A model generated the notes under the pieces. The model was given only the letters and a program-made list of their open reading frames with translations. It did no database searches and was not told the origin of the DNA. A stretch of DNA of 64,000 nt. Origin: Streptomyces cinerochromogenes (GTDB lineage: Bacteria > Actinomycetota > Actinomycetes > Streptomycetales > Streptomycetaceae). The position numbers were made by a program, and so were the translations under genes. The stretch is from positions 1-64,000 of the forward strand of contig NZ_BMRM01000023.1 of assembly GCF_014648635.1 (NCBI RefSeq), written 5' to 3'. Below are positions 33,039-41,398 of the stretch, one piece after another. Position 1 is the stretch's first letter; each line of letters begins with the position of its first letter.

Positions 33039-34307
33039 ATGGGGGAGAATGCCCGGGTGGCGGCTGAATTCAAGGCGGACTACCAGGAGCTGGTGGACGA
33101 GATCTCCGAGCTGCTGGGAGCGCCCGCGACCCTGGAGAACCGCGACTTCGAGCTGATCGCCTTCGGGGCCTACGACAGCGAGGGCGAGCTGGACCCGTCC
33201 GCGCTGGACCCGGTGCGCACCCGCTCGATCCTGACCCGGCGCTCCACGGCCACGGTCCGGGCCTGGTTCGAGGGCTTCGGCATCACCCGCGCCACCGGCC
33301 CGGTCCGCATCCCGCCGAGCACCGAGGCCGGTGTCTACCGCGGCCGGATCTGCCTGCCCGTCCGGCACCGGGGCGTGGTCCTCGGCTACGTCTGGCTGCT
33401 GGACGGCGACCCCGGGCCGACCGACGCCCAGCTGGCCGCCGCCATGCGGGTCGCCGGGCGGATCGGCGCGCTGCTCGCCGACGAGGCGGAGGCCGGGGCG
33501 GGGCTGAGCCGTGAGCTGCGGGCGGTGCTCACCGCGGAGAGCGGCTGGCAGCGGGACATGGCGGTGGCCGACCTGCGCACCGCCCTGGGGTCCCGCGCGG
33601 ACGGCCCGCACACCCTGGTCTGTGTCGCGCCCTGGCCGTCGGCCGACCCGGACGACGCCCCGGCCGCGCGTACGATCCCGCACGCCACGGCGCTGTGCAC
33701 GCTGCCGTGGGGGGCGGCCGGGCAGAGTCTCGCGCTGCTGGTCCGGCTGCGGACCACGGAGACGAGCGCCCCCGCGGTGGCGGCGGCCACGCGGCTGCTC
33801 AAGGAAGCCGGGGCGGCGGGCGGCGCGGCACGGGGGGCCGGGGCGCGGGTGGCGGCGGCGGTCGCCGCGGGTTTCAGCGCGGGGCCCGCGGCCGCCGGGT
33901 GCGCCGCCGGCGTCGGCGAGCCGCGCACCGGCCTCGCCGAGCTGGGCACGGTCTGGCAGGAGGCGGCGGCCGCGGCGCGGGCCGCGCTGGCCGAGCCGCG
34001 GTTCGGGCCGGTCGCCGAGTGGGCGCGGATCGGGGCGTACCGGCTGCTGACCGCGCTGCCGCCGGAGGCCGCGCACGACCGCGTGGTCGGCCCGCTCCTC
34101 TCCCCCGCGCACCGGGAGCTGGCCCGCACGGCCGAGGTCTATCTCGACTGCGCGGGCCAGGCCGGGCGCACGGCGTCCGAGCTGGGCATCCACCGCCAGA
34201 CGCTCTACTACCGCCTGTCCCGGGTGGAACAGCTGACCGGCCTGGACCTGGACGACGGCGAGGACCGGCTGCTGCTGCACATGGCGCTGAAGCGGGCACG
34301 GCTGTGA
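33039..34307 (+). CDS. PucR/CdaR-type activator of proline catabolism
   Basis: The 422-residue protein has an N-terminal GAF-like sensor part (about 1-170), an Ala-rich middle with a degenerate GGDEF-like region, and a C-terminal PucR helix-turn-helix (GRTASELGIHRQTLYYRLSRVEQLTG, about 377-402). Its position divergent from putB-pruA fits the proline-responsive activator role known for actinobacterial PutR/PruR. An in-frame ATG at 33018 exists; 33039 (AAGGTGG upstream) is preferred. GTG-free start and neighbours are otherwise normal. Confidence 0.85.
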   Translation: MGENARVAAEFKADYQELVDEISELLGAPATLENRDFELIAFGAYDSEGELDPSALDPVRTRSILTRRSTATVRAWFEGFGITRATGPVRIPPSTEAGVYRGRICLPVRHRGVVLGYVWLLDGDPGPTDAQLAAAMRVAGRIGALLADEAEAGAGLSRELRAVLTAESGWQRDMAVADLRTALGSRADGPHTLVCVAPWPSADPDDAPAARTIPHATALCTLPWGAAGQSLALLVRLRTTETSAPAVAAATRLLKEAGAAGGAARGAGARVAAAVAAGFSAGPAAAGCAAGVGEPRTGLAELGTVWQEAAAAARAALAEPRFGPVAEWARIGAYRLLTALPPEAAHDRVVGPLLSPAHRELARTAEVYLDCAGQAGRTASELGIHRQTLYYRLSRVEQLTGLDLDDGEDRLLLHMALKRARL

Positions 34308-34371
34308 AGCGGGGGCGGCGCTTGGGCGGGCACGGCTCTGACCGGCTGGTGGATCGGCGACGGTGACCGGC

Positions 34372-36183
34372 TCACCGTCCGACGGGCCGGCTGCCGGTGC
34401 CGGTGGCGGTGCCGGTGATCGCGGTGAGGGCGTGCCGGAGCCCGGCGTCGGCGGGCGGGCGCGTGGGCCAGCGGGCGGCGATGTGGCCGTCGGGGCGCAG
34501 GAGCAGCGCGCCGTCCGGGGCGAGACCGCAGGCGTCGGCGTGTTCGGAGGCGAGGGGCTCGACGCGCAGCGGCCAGGGAGTGCCGGGTGGCGGTACCCAG
34601 GCGGCGGGGTCCGGGGCGAGCAGGGTGAACCACTCGCCGCAGGCGTCGAGCGTGGAACGGTCGCGGCCGAGCCGGAGATGCGGCACACGGCGGCCGGGCT
34701 CGGCGGTGGGGACGTAGTCCGTGCCGGGGTCCGGCGGCTCGGCCGGGGTGCCGTCGCCGGAGAGGACGGCGGCGGAGCGGTAGGTGACGCCGAGGACCAG
34801 GCCCAGTTGGCCGGAGAAGCGCTCGGACCACGGGATCTCGGCCGGCGCGGAGGTCGCCGCGCCGGTGCGGAGCCGTTCCCGGCGCCGGTGCAGCACCCGG
34901 CCCGCCAGCTCCGCGTTGGCCACCGCCTGGCGGAGCGTCGCGTGGGCGACGGGGCCGCGTTCCGTCCCGTAACTCTCCAGCAGGCGCGGGTCCGCCCAGC
35001 CGTGGAGCACGCCGGCCAGTTTCCAGCAGAGGTTGTGCACATCGGCGACGCCCGCGTTCATGCCGAGCCCGCCGACGATCGGCACGGCGTGCACGGCGTC
35101 ACCGACCAGCAGCACCCGGCCCGCCAGTTCCGCGTTGGCCACCGCCTGGCGGAGCGTCGCGTGGGCGACGGGGCCGCGTTCCGTCCCGTAACTCTCCAGC
35201 AGGCGCGGGTCCGCCCAGCCGTGGAGCACGCCGGCCAGTTTCCAGCAGAGGTTGTGCACATCGGCGACGCCCGCGTTCATGCCGAGCCCGCCGACGATCG
35301 GCACGGCGTGCACGGCGTCACCGGCCAGCAGCACCCGGCCCCGGCGGAAGCGGTCGGCGACGAACGCGTGCATCACCCAGTGCTGGACGCGCCGCACCTC
35401 GGCCCGGATGCCGGTGCCGGGCCCGAGACCGCGCGCGAGGACGCCGTACCAGTCGGTGTGCGCGGGGTCCTGGGGCGTGGGGCCGAACCAGGCCCAGCCG
35501 CCCTCGGGATAGAGCGGGAGGAAGGAGCCGTGCGCGGTGAAGTAGACCCCTGCGGGCCGCCGGGCGCACCAGCGGCGGAGGTCGGCGTCGAAGACGACGG
35601 TGGTGAAGCCGCCCAGCGCCCCCGGCCCGGTGGTGCCGATGCCCAGCAGTCGCCGGACGGTGGAGTGCGCGCCGTCGGCCGCGAGGACGTACCGGGCCCG
35701 GACGCGTTCCCCGGCGCCGCCGCGGTGGTCGGCGAGCAGGGCCACGACCCCGTCGGGGTCCTCGGTCAGCCCGACGAGTTCGGTCCCGAACCTCACCGGC
35801 GTCTGCGTCGCGCCGAGCAGGGTCGGCTCCAGCCGGTCCTGCGAGGTGACCACACCGGTCACCGGGCTCTCCGGGACCGGTGCGCGTACCCCGGTCATCG
35901 CCGCCGTGGCGACGTCGGGGGCGCACAGGGTGTCGCGGAAGCGGACCCGGCCGTACTCCGGGGCGAACGCGCGGGCGGCGATCGGGCCGTCGAGTCCGAG
36001 CAGCCGGAAGATCTCCATCGAGCGCACGTTGACCAGCCGGGAGCGGGGGAAGGGCGACAGCTCGCCGTGCTTCTCGACCAGCAGGCTCGGCACGCCCCAG
36101 CGGGCCAGCAGGGCCCGGGCGGTGAGCCCGACCGGCCCGCCGCCGACGATCAGCACCGCCGTGCCCGCGTCCGCTACGGGCAT
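34372..36183 (-). CDS. FAD-dependent aromatic hydroxylase with duplicated GD-motif segment
   Basis: The 603-residue group-A flavin monooxygenase has the dinucleotide motif VLIVGGGPVG (10-19), the DG motif LAADGAHST, and the GD motif RVLLAGDAVHAVPIVGG. A C-terminal thioredoxin-like domain ends with GALLLRPDGHIAARWP. Relatives hydroxylate polyketides or phenols; typical length is about 530. The excess is a perfect in-frame 73-residue duplication covering the GD motif to AELAG (DNA repeat 34891-35328). Without it the protein would have normal size. Activity after duplication is uncertain because a second FAD-binding segment is inserted. Start ATG 36183; longer frames upstream cover repeats. Confidence 0.85.
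   Translation of the reverse strand: MPVADAGTAVLIVGGGPVGLTARALLARWGVPSLLVEKHGELSPFPRSRLVNVRSMEIFRLLGLDGPIAARAFAPEYGRVRFRDTLCAPDVATAAMTGVRAPVPESPVTGVVTSQDRLEPTLLGATQTPVRFGTELVGLTEDPDGVVALLADHRGGAGERVRARYVLAADGAHSTVRRLLGIGTTGPGALGGFTTVVFDADLRRWCARRPAGVYFTAHGSFLPLYPEGGWAWFGPTPQDPAHTDWYGVLARGLGPGTGIRAEVRRVQHWVMHAFVADRFRRGRVLLAGDAVHAVPIVGGLGMNAGVADVHNLCWKLAGVLHGWADPRLLESYGTERGPVAHATLRQAVANAELAGRVLLVGDAVHAVPIVGGLGMNAGVADVHNLCWKLAGVLHGWADPRLLESYGTERGPVAHATLRQAVANAELAGRVLHRRRERLRTGAATSAPAEIPWSERFSGQLGLVLGVTYRSAAVLSGDGTPAEPPDPGTDYVPTAEPGRRVPHLRLGRDRSTLDACGEWFTLLAPDPAAWVPPPGTPWPLRVEPLASEHADACGLAPDGALLLRPDGHIAARWPTRPPADAGLRHALTAITGTATGTGSRPVGR
34891..35328 (-). repeat. 219-bp tandem in-frame duplication inside the flavin monooxygenase
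   Basis: Bases 34891-35109 and 35110-35328 are identical except for two positions (C34909/T35128, synonymous; A35105/G35324, Val/Ala). The 13-14-base string GCAGCACCCGGCCC occurs at the left end, the junction and the right end, pointing to slippage or recombination between short direct repeats. Confidence 0.95.
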
Positions 36184-36284
36184 CGCGACCCGCGTCCCAG
36201 GCGTGCGGTCCGGCCCATGGGAGCACTGTTCTGCGCCGGGCGGCCGTCCGCAATCGGGGCGGGAGGCGGACCCGGGGGTGGAGG

Positions 36285-36448
36285 CCGCACGCCGCGGCGG
36301 GGTCAGCCGGGCAGGTCCCCACCCGGACCTGGGGGCGGCGCCGCATGCCGGCGCGGGGTCGGCCGGGCAGGTCCCCGGTCCGCACCCGGCGGCGGGCGGC
36401 GGGCGGCGCATGCCGGTGCGGGGTCAGCCGAGGAGGTTCCCGACCCGG
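36285..36448. repeat. Three degenerate tandem repeats including the mocR 3' end
   Basis: Units at about 36285-36326, 36341-36389 and 36407-36448 share CCGCAYGCCGGYGCGGGGTC-RGCCG-GGCAGGTYCCC-ACCCGG. The third unit contains the last codons and stop of the MocR gene, so the other two look like decayed copies of the gene end. The rest of the 240-base gap (36184-36284) shows nothing further. Confidence 0.65.
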
Positions 36449-37833
36449 GCGATCCCCTCCGCGATCGCGCGCTCGGGTACGTCACCGAAGCCCAGGACGA
36501 GGCGTGCCGGGCCGGCCGCCGGCAGGGAACGGCAGGCGCTCATGCCGTACAGCCCGACTCCGCGGGCGAGGGCCTCGCCGATCACCGTGTCCTCCTCCAC
36601 CCCGTCCGGGAGGTGGGCCACCGCGTGGAAGCCGGCGGCGAGCCCGGTCAGCCGTACCCGTGGGGCGTGCTCGGCGAGGGCCGCGACCAGGGTGGCGCGG
36701 CGGGCCGCGTAGGCGGTGCGCATGCGGCGCAGGTGGCGGTCGTAGCGGCCGGACTCGATGAGCAGGGCGAGCGCCAGCTGGTCGAGGGTGGGCGTGCCGC
36801 GGTCGGCGATCCGCTTCGCCTCCACCAGTCGGGGGGTGAGCGCGGGCGGGCTGAGCAGCCAGCCGATGCGCAGGGCGGGGGCCAGGGACTTGCTGACCGT
36901 GCCGATCGAGATCACCCGGTCCGGTGCGAGGCCCTGGAGCGCGCCGACCGGCTCCCTGTCGTAGCGGAACTCGGCGTCGTAGTCGTCCTCGATGACGACG
37001 CCGCCCCGGCGCAGCGCCCACGCGGCCAGGGCGCGGCGGCGGGCCGGTGCCAGCGCCACCCCCGTCGGCCACTGGTGGGCCGGTGTGACGACCACGGCTG
37101 TGGCCCCGGTCGCCTCCAGCGCCGTCACGTCGAGGCCGTCCGCGTCGACCGGGACCGGGACCGCGCTCAGGCCCGCGGCGCGGGCGGCCGCCGTCACGGT
37201 GGCCGGGGCGCCGGGCTCCTCGTGGGCGACGGCGCGCGCTCCGGTCCGGGCCAGGACCTGGAAGGCGAGGGCGAGGCCCTGTGCGTAGCCGGAGACGACG
37301 ACCGTGTGCGCGGGGTCGGCGGCGGCGGCGCGGACCCGGCGCAGATAGGCGGCGACGATCTCGCGCAGCGCCCGGCTGCCGCGCGGGTCGCCGTAGTCGA
37401 GGTCCGCGGTCGGCATGGTCCGGGCGGCTTCCCGGACCGCCCACAGCCAGTCGCCGCGCGGGAAGGAGGCCAGGTCGGGGACGCCGTGCCGGAAGTCGGC
37501 GACGAGGCGCGGCGCCGCCCCGGGGGGTGTGGGCGGCGGTGCGGCGGCGGGCGGCGTGGGCGCGGAGGGGGCCACGCGGGTGGCCGAGCCGACGCGGGTG
37601 ACCAGGTATCCCTCGGCCCGCAGCTGGGCGTAGGCGTCCTGGACCAGACCGCGGGAGAGACCGAGGGCGCGGGCGAGTTCGCGGGAGGAGGGCAGCCGTT
37701 CGCCGGGCCGGAGCCGGCCGCTGCGGATCGCGTCCCTCAGCTGCCGTTCCAGCTGGGCGCGCAGCTGTTCGCCACTGCCGCGATCGACGGTCAGCAACAA
37801 CTCGGGGGACAGACCGGCCCACTGCACAGGCAT
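36424..37833 (-). CDS. MocR-family (GntR helix-turn-helix plus aminotransferase-like) regulator
   Basis: The 469-residue protein has a GntR winged helix (about 20-85; RLPSSRELARALGLSRGLVQDAY), a Pro/Ala linker and a fold-type I aminotransferase domain (about 110-469). The PLP-binding Lys lies in GTVSKSLAPALRIGW and IEDDYDAEF is conserved. MocR proteins sense PLP or an amino compound and control nearby genes. It is divergent from an MFS exporter with only 47 bases between, so that exporter is the likely target. GntR-type palindromes are not obvious in the gap. Confidence 0.9.
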   Translation of the reverse strand: MPVQWAGLSPELLLTVDRGSGEQLRAQLERQLRDAIRSGRLRPGERLPSSRELARALGLSRGLVQDAYAQLRAEGYLVTRVGSATRVAPSAPTPPAAAPPPTPPGAAPRLVADFRHGVPDLASFPRGDWLWAVREAARTMPTADLDYGDPRGSRALREIVAAYLRRVRAAAADPAHTVVVSGYAQGLALAFQVLARTGARAVAHEEPGAPATVTAAARAAGLSAVPVPVDADGLDVTALEATGATAVVVTPAHQWPTGVALAPARRRALAAWALRRGGVVIEDDYDAEFRYDREPVGALQGLAPDRVISIGTVSKSLAPALRIGWLLSPPALTPRLVEAKRIADRGTPTLDQLALALLIESGRYDRHLRRMRTAYAARRATLVAALAEHAPRVRLTGLAAGFHAVAHLPDGVEEDTVIGEALARGVGLYGMSACRSLPAAGPARLVLGFGDVPERAIAEGIARVGNLLG

Positions 37834-37880
37834 GGAATTGGAGCTTACCGGGGGTCCGGTCGCCGCCTAGCGTCGGCCGC

Positions 37881-39107
37881 ATGACGAACTCCCTGTCCCA
37901 CGAGGCGACTTCGGCCGTGCGGCCGCCCCTGCTGACCCGCGCCCTCGCCCTGCGGTTCGTGAGCATGGTCGGCGCCTCGGTGAGCTTCTACCTGCTGCTG
38001 TCCGCGGTGCCCGCGCACGCCGGCCGGGGCGGGGCGGGTCTCGCCACGGGCGCGTTGATGCTGACCACGGTGCTGGGCGAACTGGCCGCGCCGCGGATCA
38101 CCGCCCGGTACGGCACCCGGGGGCCGCTGGCGACCGGGCTGTTCCTGCTGGGCGCGCCCGCCCTGCTGCTGCCCCTCTCCGCCGCGCCGGCCTGGATCCT
38201 GACGGTGTGTCTGGTGCGCGGCCTGGGATTCGCGCTGACGATCGTCGCGGGAGGCGCCCTGACGGCGTCGCTGATTCCGGCCGAGCGCCGGGGCGAGGGC
38301 CTCGCGCTGGTGGGCGTGGTCGGAGGCGTCCCGTCCCTGGCCGCGCTGCCGCTGGGCCTGTGGCTGTCCGGGCAGGCGGGGTTCGCGTCGGTCGCGGTGG
38401 CGGCGGGGGTGGCGGCGCTGGCCGCGGTGCCCACGGTGCCGGGGCTGCGGGAGGCCGTGGACGACGGCAGCGCGCCGGGTGGCCCGGCGGTGTCCCGGGA
38501 CGCCGGGCGGAAGACCCTCGGTATGGTCGCCGCCCTGCGCTCGGGGCCGCTGCGCCGTCCTTCCCTCGTCTTCGGCACCACCGCGCTCGCCGCCGGCGTC
38601 CTGGTGACGTTCCTGCCGCTGGCCGTGGCGCCCGCGGCGGCGGGGGCGGTGCCGGTGGCGCTGCTGGTGCAGCCCGCCACCACCACCGCGGCCCGCTGGG
38701 CGGCCGGCCGGTACGGCGACCGGAAGGGTTCCGGGCGGCTGGTGCTGCCCGGTCTGCTGGCATCGGCCGCCGGGATGCTGCTCACCGCCGCGGCCTCCGC
38801 TCCGGTCGCCGTCGTCGCCGGTGCGGCGGTGTTCGGCACGGGCTTCGGGGTCACCCAGAACGCCACGCTCGCGCTCCTGTACGGCAGGGTCTCCCGCCCC
38901 GCCTACGGCACGGTGACCGCGCTGTGGAACCTGGCCTACGACGCCGGCATGGGCGTGGGAGCGGCGGCGTTCGGTGTCCTGGCCGGACGCACCGGGTATC
39001 CCTGGGCGTTCGTGGTGACGGCCGCGCTGATGCTGGGCGCGCTGGCGCCGGCGGTGCGGGACCGGCCGGTGTCCGGCGGACGCGGGGGGTTGGTCAGTCC
39101 TCGGTGA
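37881..39107 (+). CDS. MFS transporter
   Basis: The 408-residue protein has about 12 membrane segments and the MFS loop motifs APRITARYGTRGPL after TM2 and RWAAGRYGDRKGSGR in the mid loop. It resembles small drug/metabolite exporters. The start ATG at 37881 has no ribosome binding site and TAGCGT lies about 10 bases upstream, so the transcript may be leaderless. Its 3' end overlaps the convergent TetR gene by 14 bases. Confidence 0.87.
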   Translation: MTNSLSHEATSAVRPPLLTRALALRFVSMVGASVSFYLLLSAVPAHAGRGGAGLATGALMLTTVLGELAAPRITARYGTRGPLATGLFLLGAPALLLPLSAAPAWILTVCLVRGLGFALTIVAGGALTASLIPAERRGEGLALVGVVGGVPSLAALPLGLWLSGQAGFASVAVAAGVAALAAVPTVPGLREAVDDGSAPGGPAVSRDAGRKTLGMVAALRSGPLRRPSLVFGTTALAAGVLVTFLPLAVAPAAAGAVPVALLVQPATTTAARWAAGRYGDRKGSGRLVLPGLLASAAGMLLTAAASAPVAVVAGAAVFGTGFGVTQNATLALLYGRVSRPAYGTVTALWNLAYDAGMGVGAAAFGVLAGRTGYPWAFVVTAALMLGALAPAVRDRPVSGGRGGLVSPR

Positions 39108-39678
39108 CGCCCTCGATCACCCGCCGCAGCCCCTCGGTGAGCTGGTCGGCGGTGGTCGCGGAGTCCGGGTCGAAGAGCCACTGGACCATGAGCCCGTTGA
39201 GGAGGGTCTGGTAGAGCCGGCCCTCGGTCTCGACCGTCTCCGGGTCGAGGTCCGCCTCCGGGAGGCCGGTGAACATGGCGGCGAGCCCCGCGCGGCCCTC
39301 CCGCTGCGCCTCCGCGAGGAGTTTGCGCACCTCCTGCAGCCGCTCGTCCTGGAACATCAGCTCGAAGCTGAGCAGCCAGATCGGCCGGGACCCGGGCACC
39401 GTGCGGATGACCGCGGCCCACACCTCCCGGAAGCGTTCCAGCGAGCCCGGGGGCTGTGTCACCTCCGCGCCGAGCCCCGGGTCGAACCGCTCCCCCACGC
39501 CCTCGATCAGCGAGATGTACGCCTGCACCAGCAGCGCGTCCTTCGAGCCGTAGTGGTAGCCGATCGACGCCAGGTTGGTGCCCGACTCCTTGACGACGTC
39601 CCGCGCGGTGGTGCGCAGGAAGCCCTTCTCCAGCAGGCAGCGCTTGGCGCCTTCGAGCAGATCCTCACGGTGTCCCAT
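39094..39678 (-). CDS. TetR/AcrR-family regulator
   Basis: The 194-residue protein has an N-terminal helix-turn-helix (about 8-54; TTARDVVKESGTNLASIGYHYGSKDALL) and a C-terminal dimer/ligand domain. It is divergent from the EmrB-type exporter gene with a 96-base gap holding repeated CTAGAC half-sites, so it is the likely repressor of that exporter. Its 3' end overlaps the MFS gene by 14 bases. Confidence 0.9.
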   Translation of the reverse strand: MGHREDLLEGAKRCLLEKGFLRTTARDVVKESGTNLASIGYHYGSKDALLVQAYISLIEGVGERFDPGLGAEVTQPPGSLERFREVWAAVIRTVPGSRPIWLLSFELMFQDERLQEVRKLLAEAQREGRAGLAAMFTGLPEADLDPETVETEGRLYQTLLNGLMVQWLFDPDSATTADQLTEGLRRVIEGVTED

Positions 39679-39698
39679 GCCGTCACCCTACCCAGAAT

Positions 39699-39743
39699 CC
39701 ATACAGACGTCCTAGACGCATGACCTATACAAGTGTTCTAGAC
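39699..39743. promoter_or_regulatory. Tandem operator-like repeats between TetR and the EmrB-type exporter
   Basis: Two related 18-mers, CATACAGACGTCCTAGAC (39700-39717) and TATACAAGTGTTCTAGAC (39726-39743), match at 13 of 18 bases. The second lies in a partial palindrome CTATACAAGTGTTCTAG. Two spaced sites fit a TetR dimer-pair operator covering the divergent promoters. Confidence 0.5.
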
Positions 39744-39774
39744 AATCGTTTAAGACGCCCGTACAGTCCTCGGC

Positions 39775-41289
39775 ATGACGACGAACCCGACGAGCACCGC
39801 CACCCCCGTCCGCGCCGGACGCCGCGCATGGACCGCGTTCGGCGTGCTGATGCTGCCGCTTCTGCTGGTCTCGATGGACGTCTCGGTCCTGTACTTCGCG
39901 ACCCCCGCGATCAGCGCCGACCTGCGTCCGAGCGGCACCCAGCAGCTGTGGATCTTCGACATCTACGGCTTCGTGCTGGCCGGCCTGCTGATGACGATGG
40001 GCTCGCTCGGCGACCGCATCGGCCGCCGCAGGCTCCTGCTCATGGGGGCCGCGGCCTTCGGCGGGGCGTCGCTCCTCGCGGCCTACGCCGACAGCGCCGA
40101 GACCCTGATCGCGGCCCGCGCGGTCCTCGGCATCGGCGGCGCCACCCTGATGCCGTCCACGATGGCCCTGCTGCGCACGATGTTCACCGACCCGGCCCAG
40201 CGGGCCAAGGCGATCGGGCTCTGGTCCGGCGTGATGACCGGCGGCATCGCCCTCGGCTCGGTGATGAGCGGCGTCCTGGTCGAGCACTTCTGGTGGGGCT
40301 CGGTCTTCCTGGTCAACCTGCCCGCGATGGCGCTGCTGCTCGTCCTCGGCCCGGTGCTGCTGCCCGAGTCGAAGAACCCCGCGCCCGGCCGCTTCGACTG
40401 GCTCAGCGTCCCGCTCTCCCTGGCCGCCGTGCTCCCCGTGGTCTACGGCCTCAAGGAGATCCCCTCCGAGGGCTGGCACGCGCAGTACGTCCTCTGCATC
40501 ACCGTCGGCCTGCTCTTCGCGGTCCTCTTCGCCCACCGTCAGCGCACCGGCACCTCCCCGCTGATCCCGCCGGCCCTGTTCCGGGGCCACGGCTTCACCC
40601 CGGCGCTGGTGCTGACCCTGGTCTGCGCCTTCGGGATGATGGGCTCGGCCGTCTTCACCACGCAGTACCTGCAGTCGGTCCTCGGCAAGAGCCCGCTGGA
40701 GGCGGCGCTGTGGAGCCTGCTCCCGTCGGTGCTCATCGGGATCGCGGGCCCCGTCACCGCCCAGCTCGTCCAGCGGGGCGTCCACCGCGGGTACGTCGTC
40801 GCCGCCGGCTTCGCGGTCAGCGCCGCCGGCTACGGCCTGCTGTCCCTCGCCGGCACCGACTCCCTGTGGCTGGTGCTGACCGCGGCCGGCGTCCTCGCCT
40901 GCGGGGCGGTCATGGTGATGTCCCAGCTGACCGACCTGGCGATGAGCGGCGCGCCGGTGGAGCGGGCGGGCACCGCCTCCTCCCTCCTGGAGACCGCCAC
41001 CGAGTTCGGCGGCGCGCTGGGCATGGCGGTCCTGGGCTCGGTCGGTACGGCCCTCTACCGCCACACGATGCCGGACGCGGCGCCGGCGGAGTCCCGCGAG
41101 ACCCTGGGCGGGGCGCTGGCCGACGCGGCGCACCTGCCCGGCCGGGCCGGCGCGTCCCTCCTCGCCACGGCGCGGGAGGCGTTCACCGGCGGGATGCAGG
41201 GGGCGGCGATCGCGGGCACGGTGATCCTGGCGCTGGCTGCGGTGCTGGCGGGGGTGAAGCTGCGGAGGATCGAGGTGAGGGGCGAGTAG
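39775..41289 (+). CDS. DHA2-family (EmrB/QacA type) drug exporter
   Basis: The 504-residue protein has 14 predicted membrane segments with the DHA2 signatures LDVSVLYFATPAIS-like start (VSMDVSVLYFATPAI), motif A GSLGDRIGRRRLLL and motif C-like GVMTGGIALGSVMSG. It probably exports cationic or amphiphilic drugs with protons. Control by the divergent TetR is likely. A very strong bidirectional terminator follows the stop. Confidence 0.92.
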   Translation: MTTNPTSTATPVRAGRRAWTAFGVLMLPLLLVSMDVSVLYFATPAISADLRPSGTQQLWIFDIYGFVLAGLLMTMGSLGDRIGRRRLLLMGAAAFGGASLLAAYADSAETLIAARAVLGIGGATLMPSTMALLRTMFTDPAQRAKAIGLWSGVMTGGIALGSVMSGVLVEHFWWGSVFLVNLPAMALLLVLGPVLLPESKNPAPGRFDWLSVPLSLAAVLPVVYGLKEIPSEGWHAQYVLCITVGLLFAVLFAHRQRTGTSPLIPPALFRGHGFTPALVLTLVCAFGMMGSAVFTTQYLQSVLGKSPLEAALWSLLPSVLIGIAGPVTAQLVQRGVHRGYVVAAGFAVSAAGYGLLSLAGTDSLWLVLTAAGVLACGAVMVMSQLTDLAMSGAPVERAGTASSLLETATEFGGALGMAVLGSVGTALYRHTMPDAAPAESRETLGGALADAAHLPGRAGASLLATAREAFTGGMQGAAIAGTVILALAAVLAGVKLRRIEVRGE

Positions 41290-41296
41290 GGAACGA

Positions 41297-41344
41297 CGAG
41301 AACGCCGGACGGGCCGACGAGAGTCGGCCCGTCCGGCGTTCTCG
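41297..41344. terminator. Bidirectional terminator between the exporter and serA
   Basis: A perfect 21-bp stem (arms 41297-41317 and 41324-41344, loop CGAGAG) lies between the converging exporter gene and serA. It is the longest perfect hairpin I found in the window. Confidence 0.92.
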
Positions 41345-41398
41345 GACGAGACCCCGGCCTTCCCGCCGACGGAGTCGGGCGGGCGGCCGGGAGGAACG

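Noticed and set aside
36184..36411. N-terminal extension of the flavin monooxygenase to a start at 36411
   Set aside because: The added residues are Pro/Arg/Ala-rich translations of the tandem repeats; the dinucleotide-binding motif begins right after ATG 36183.
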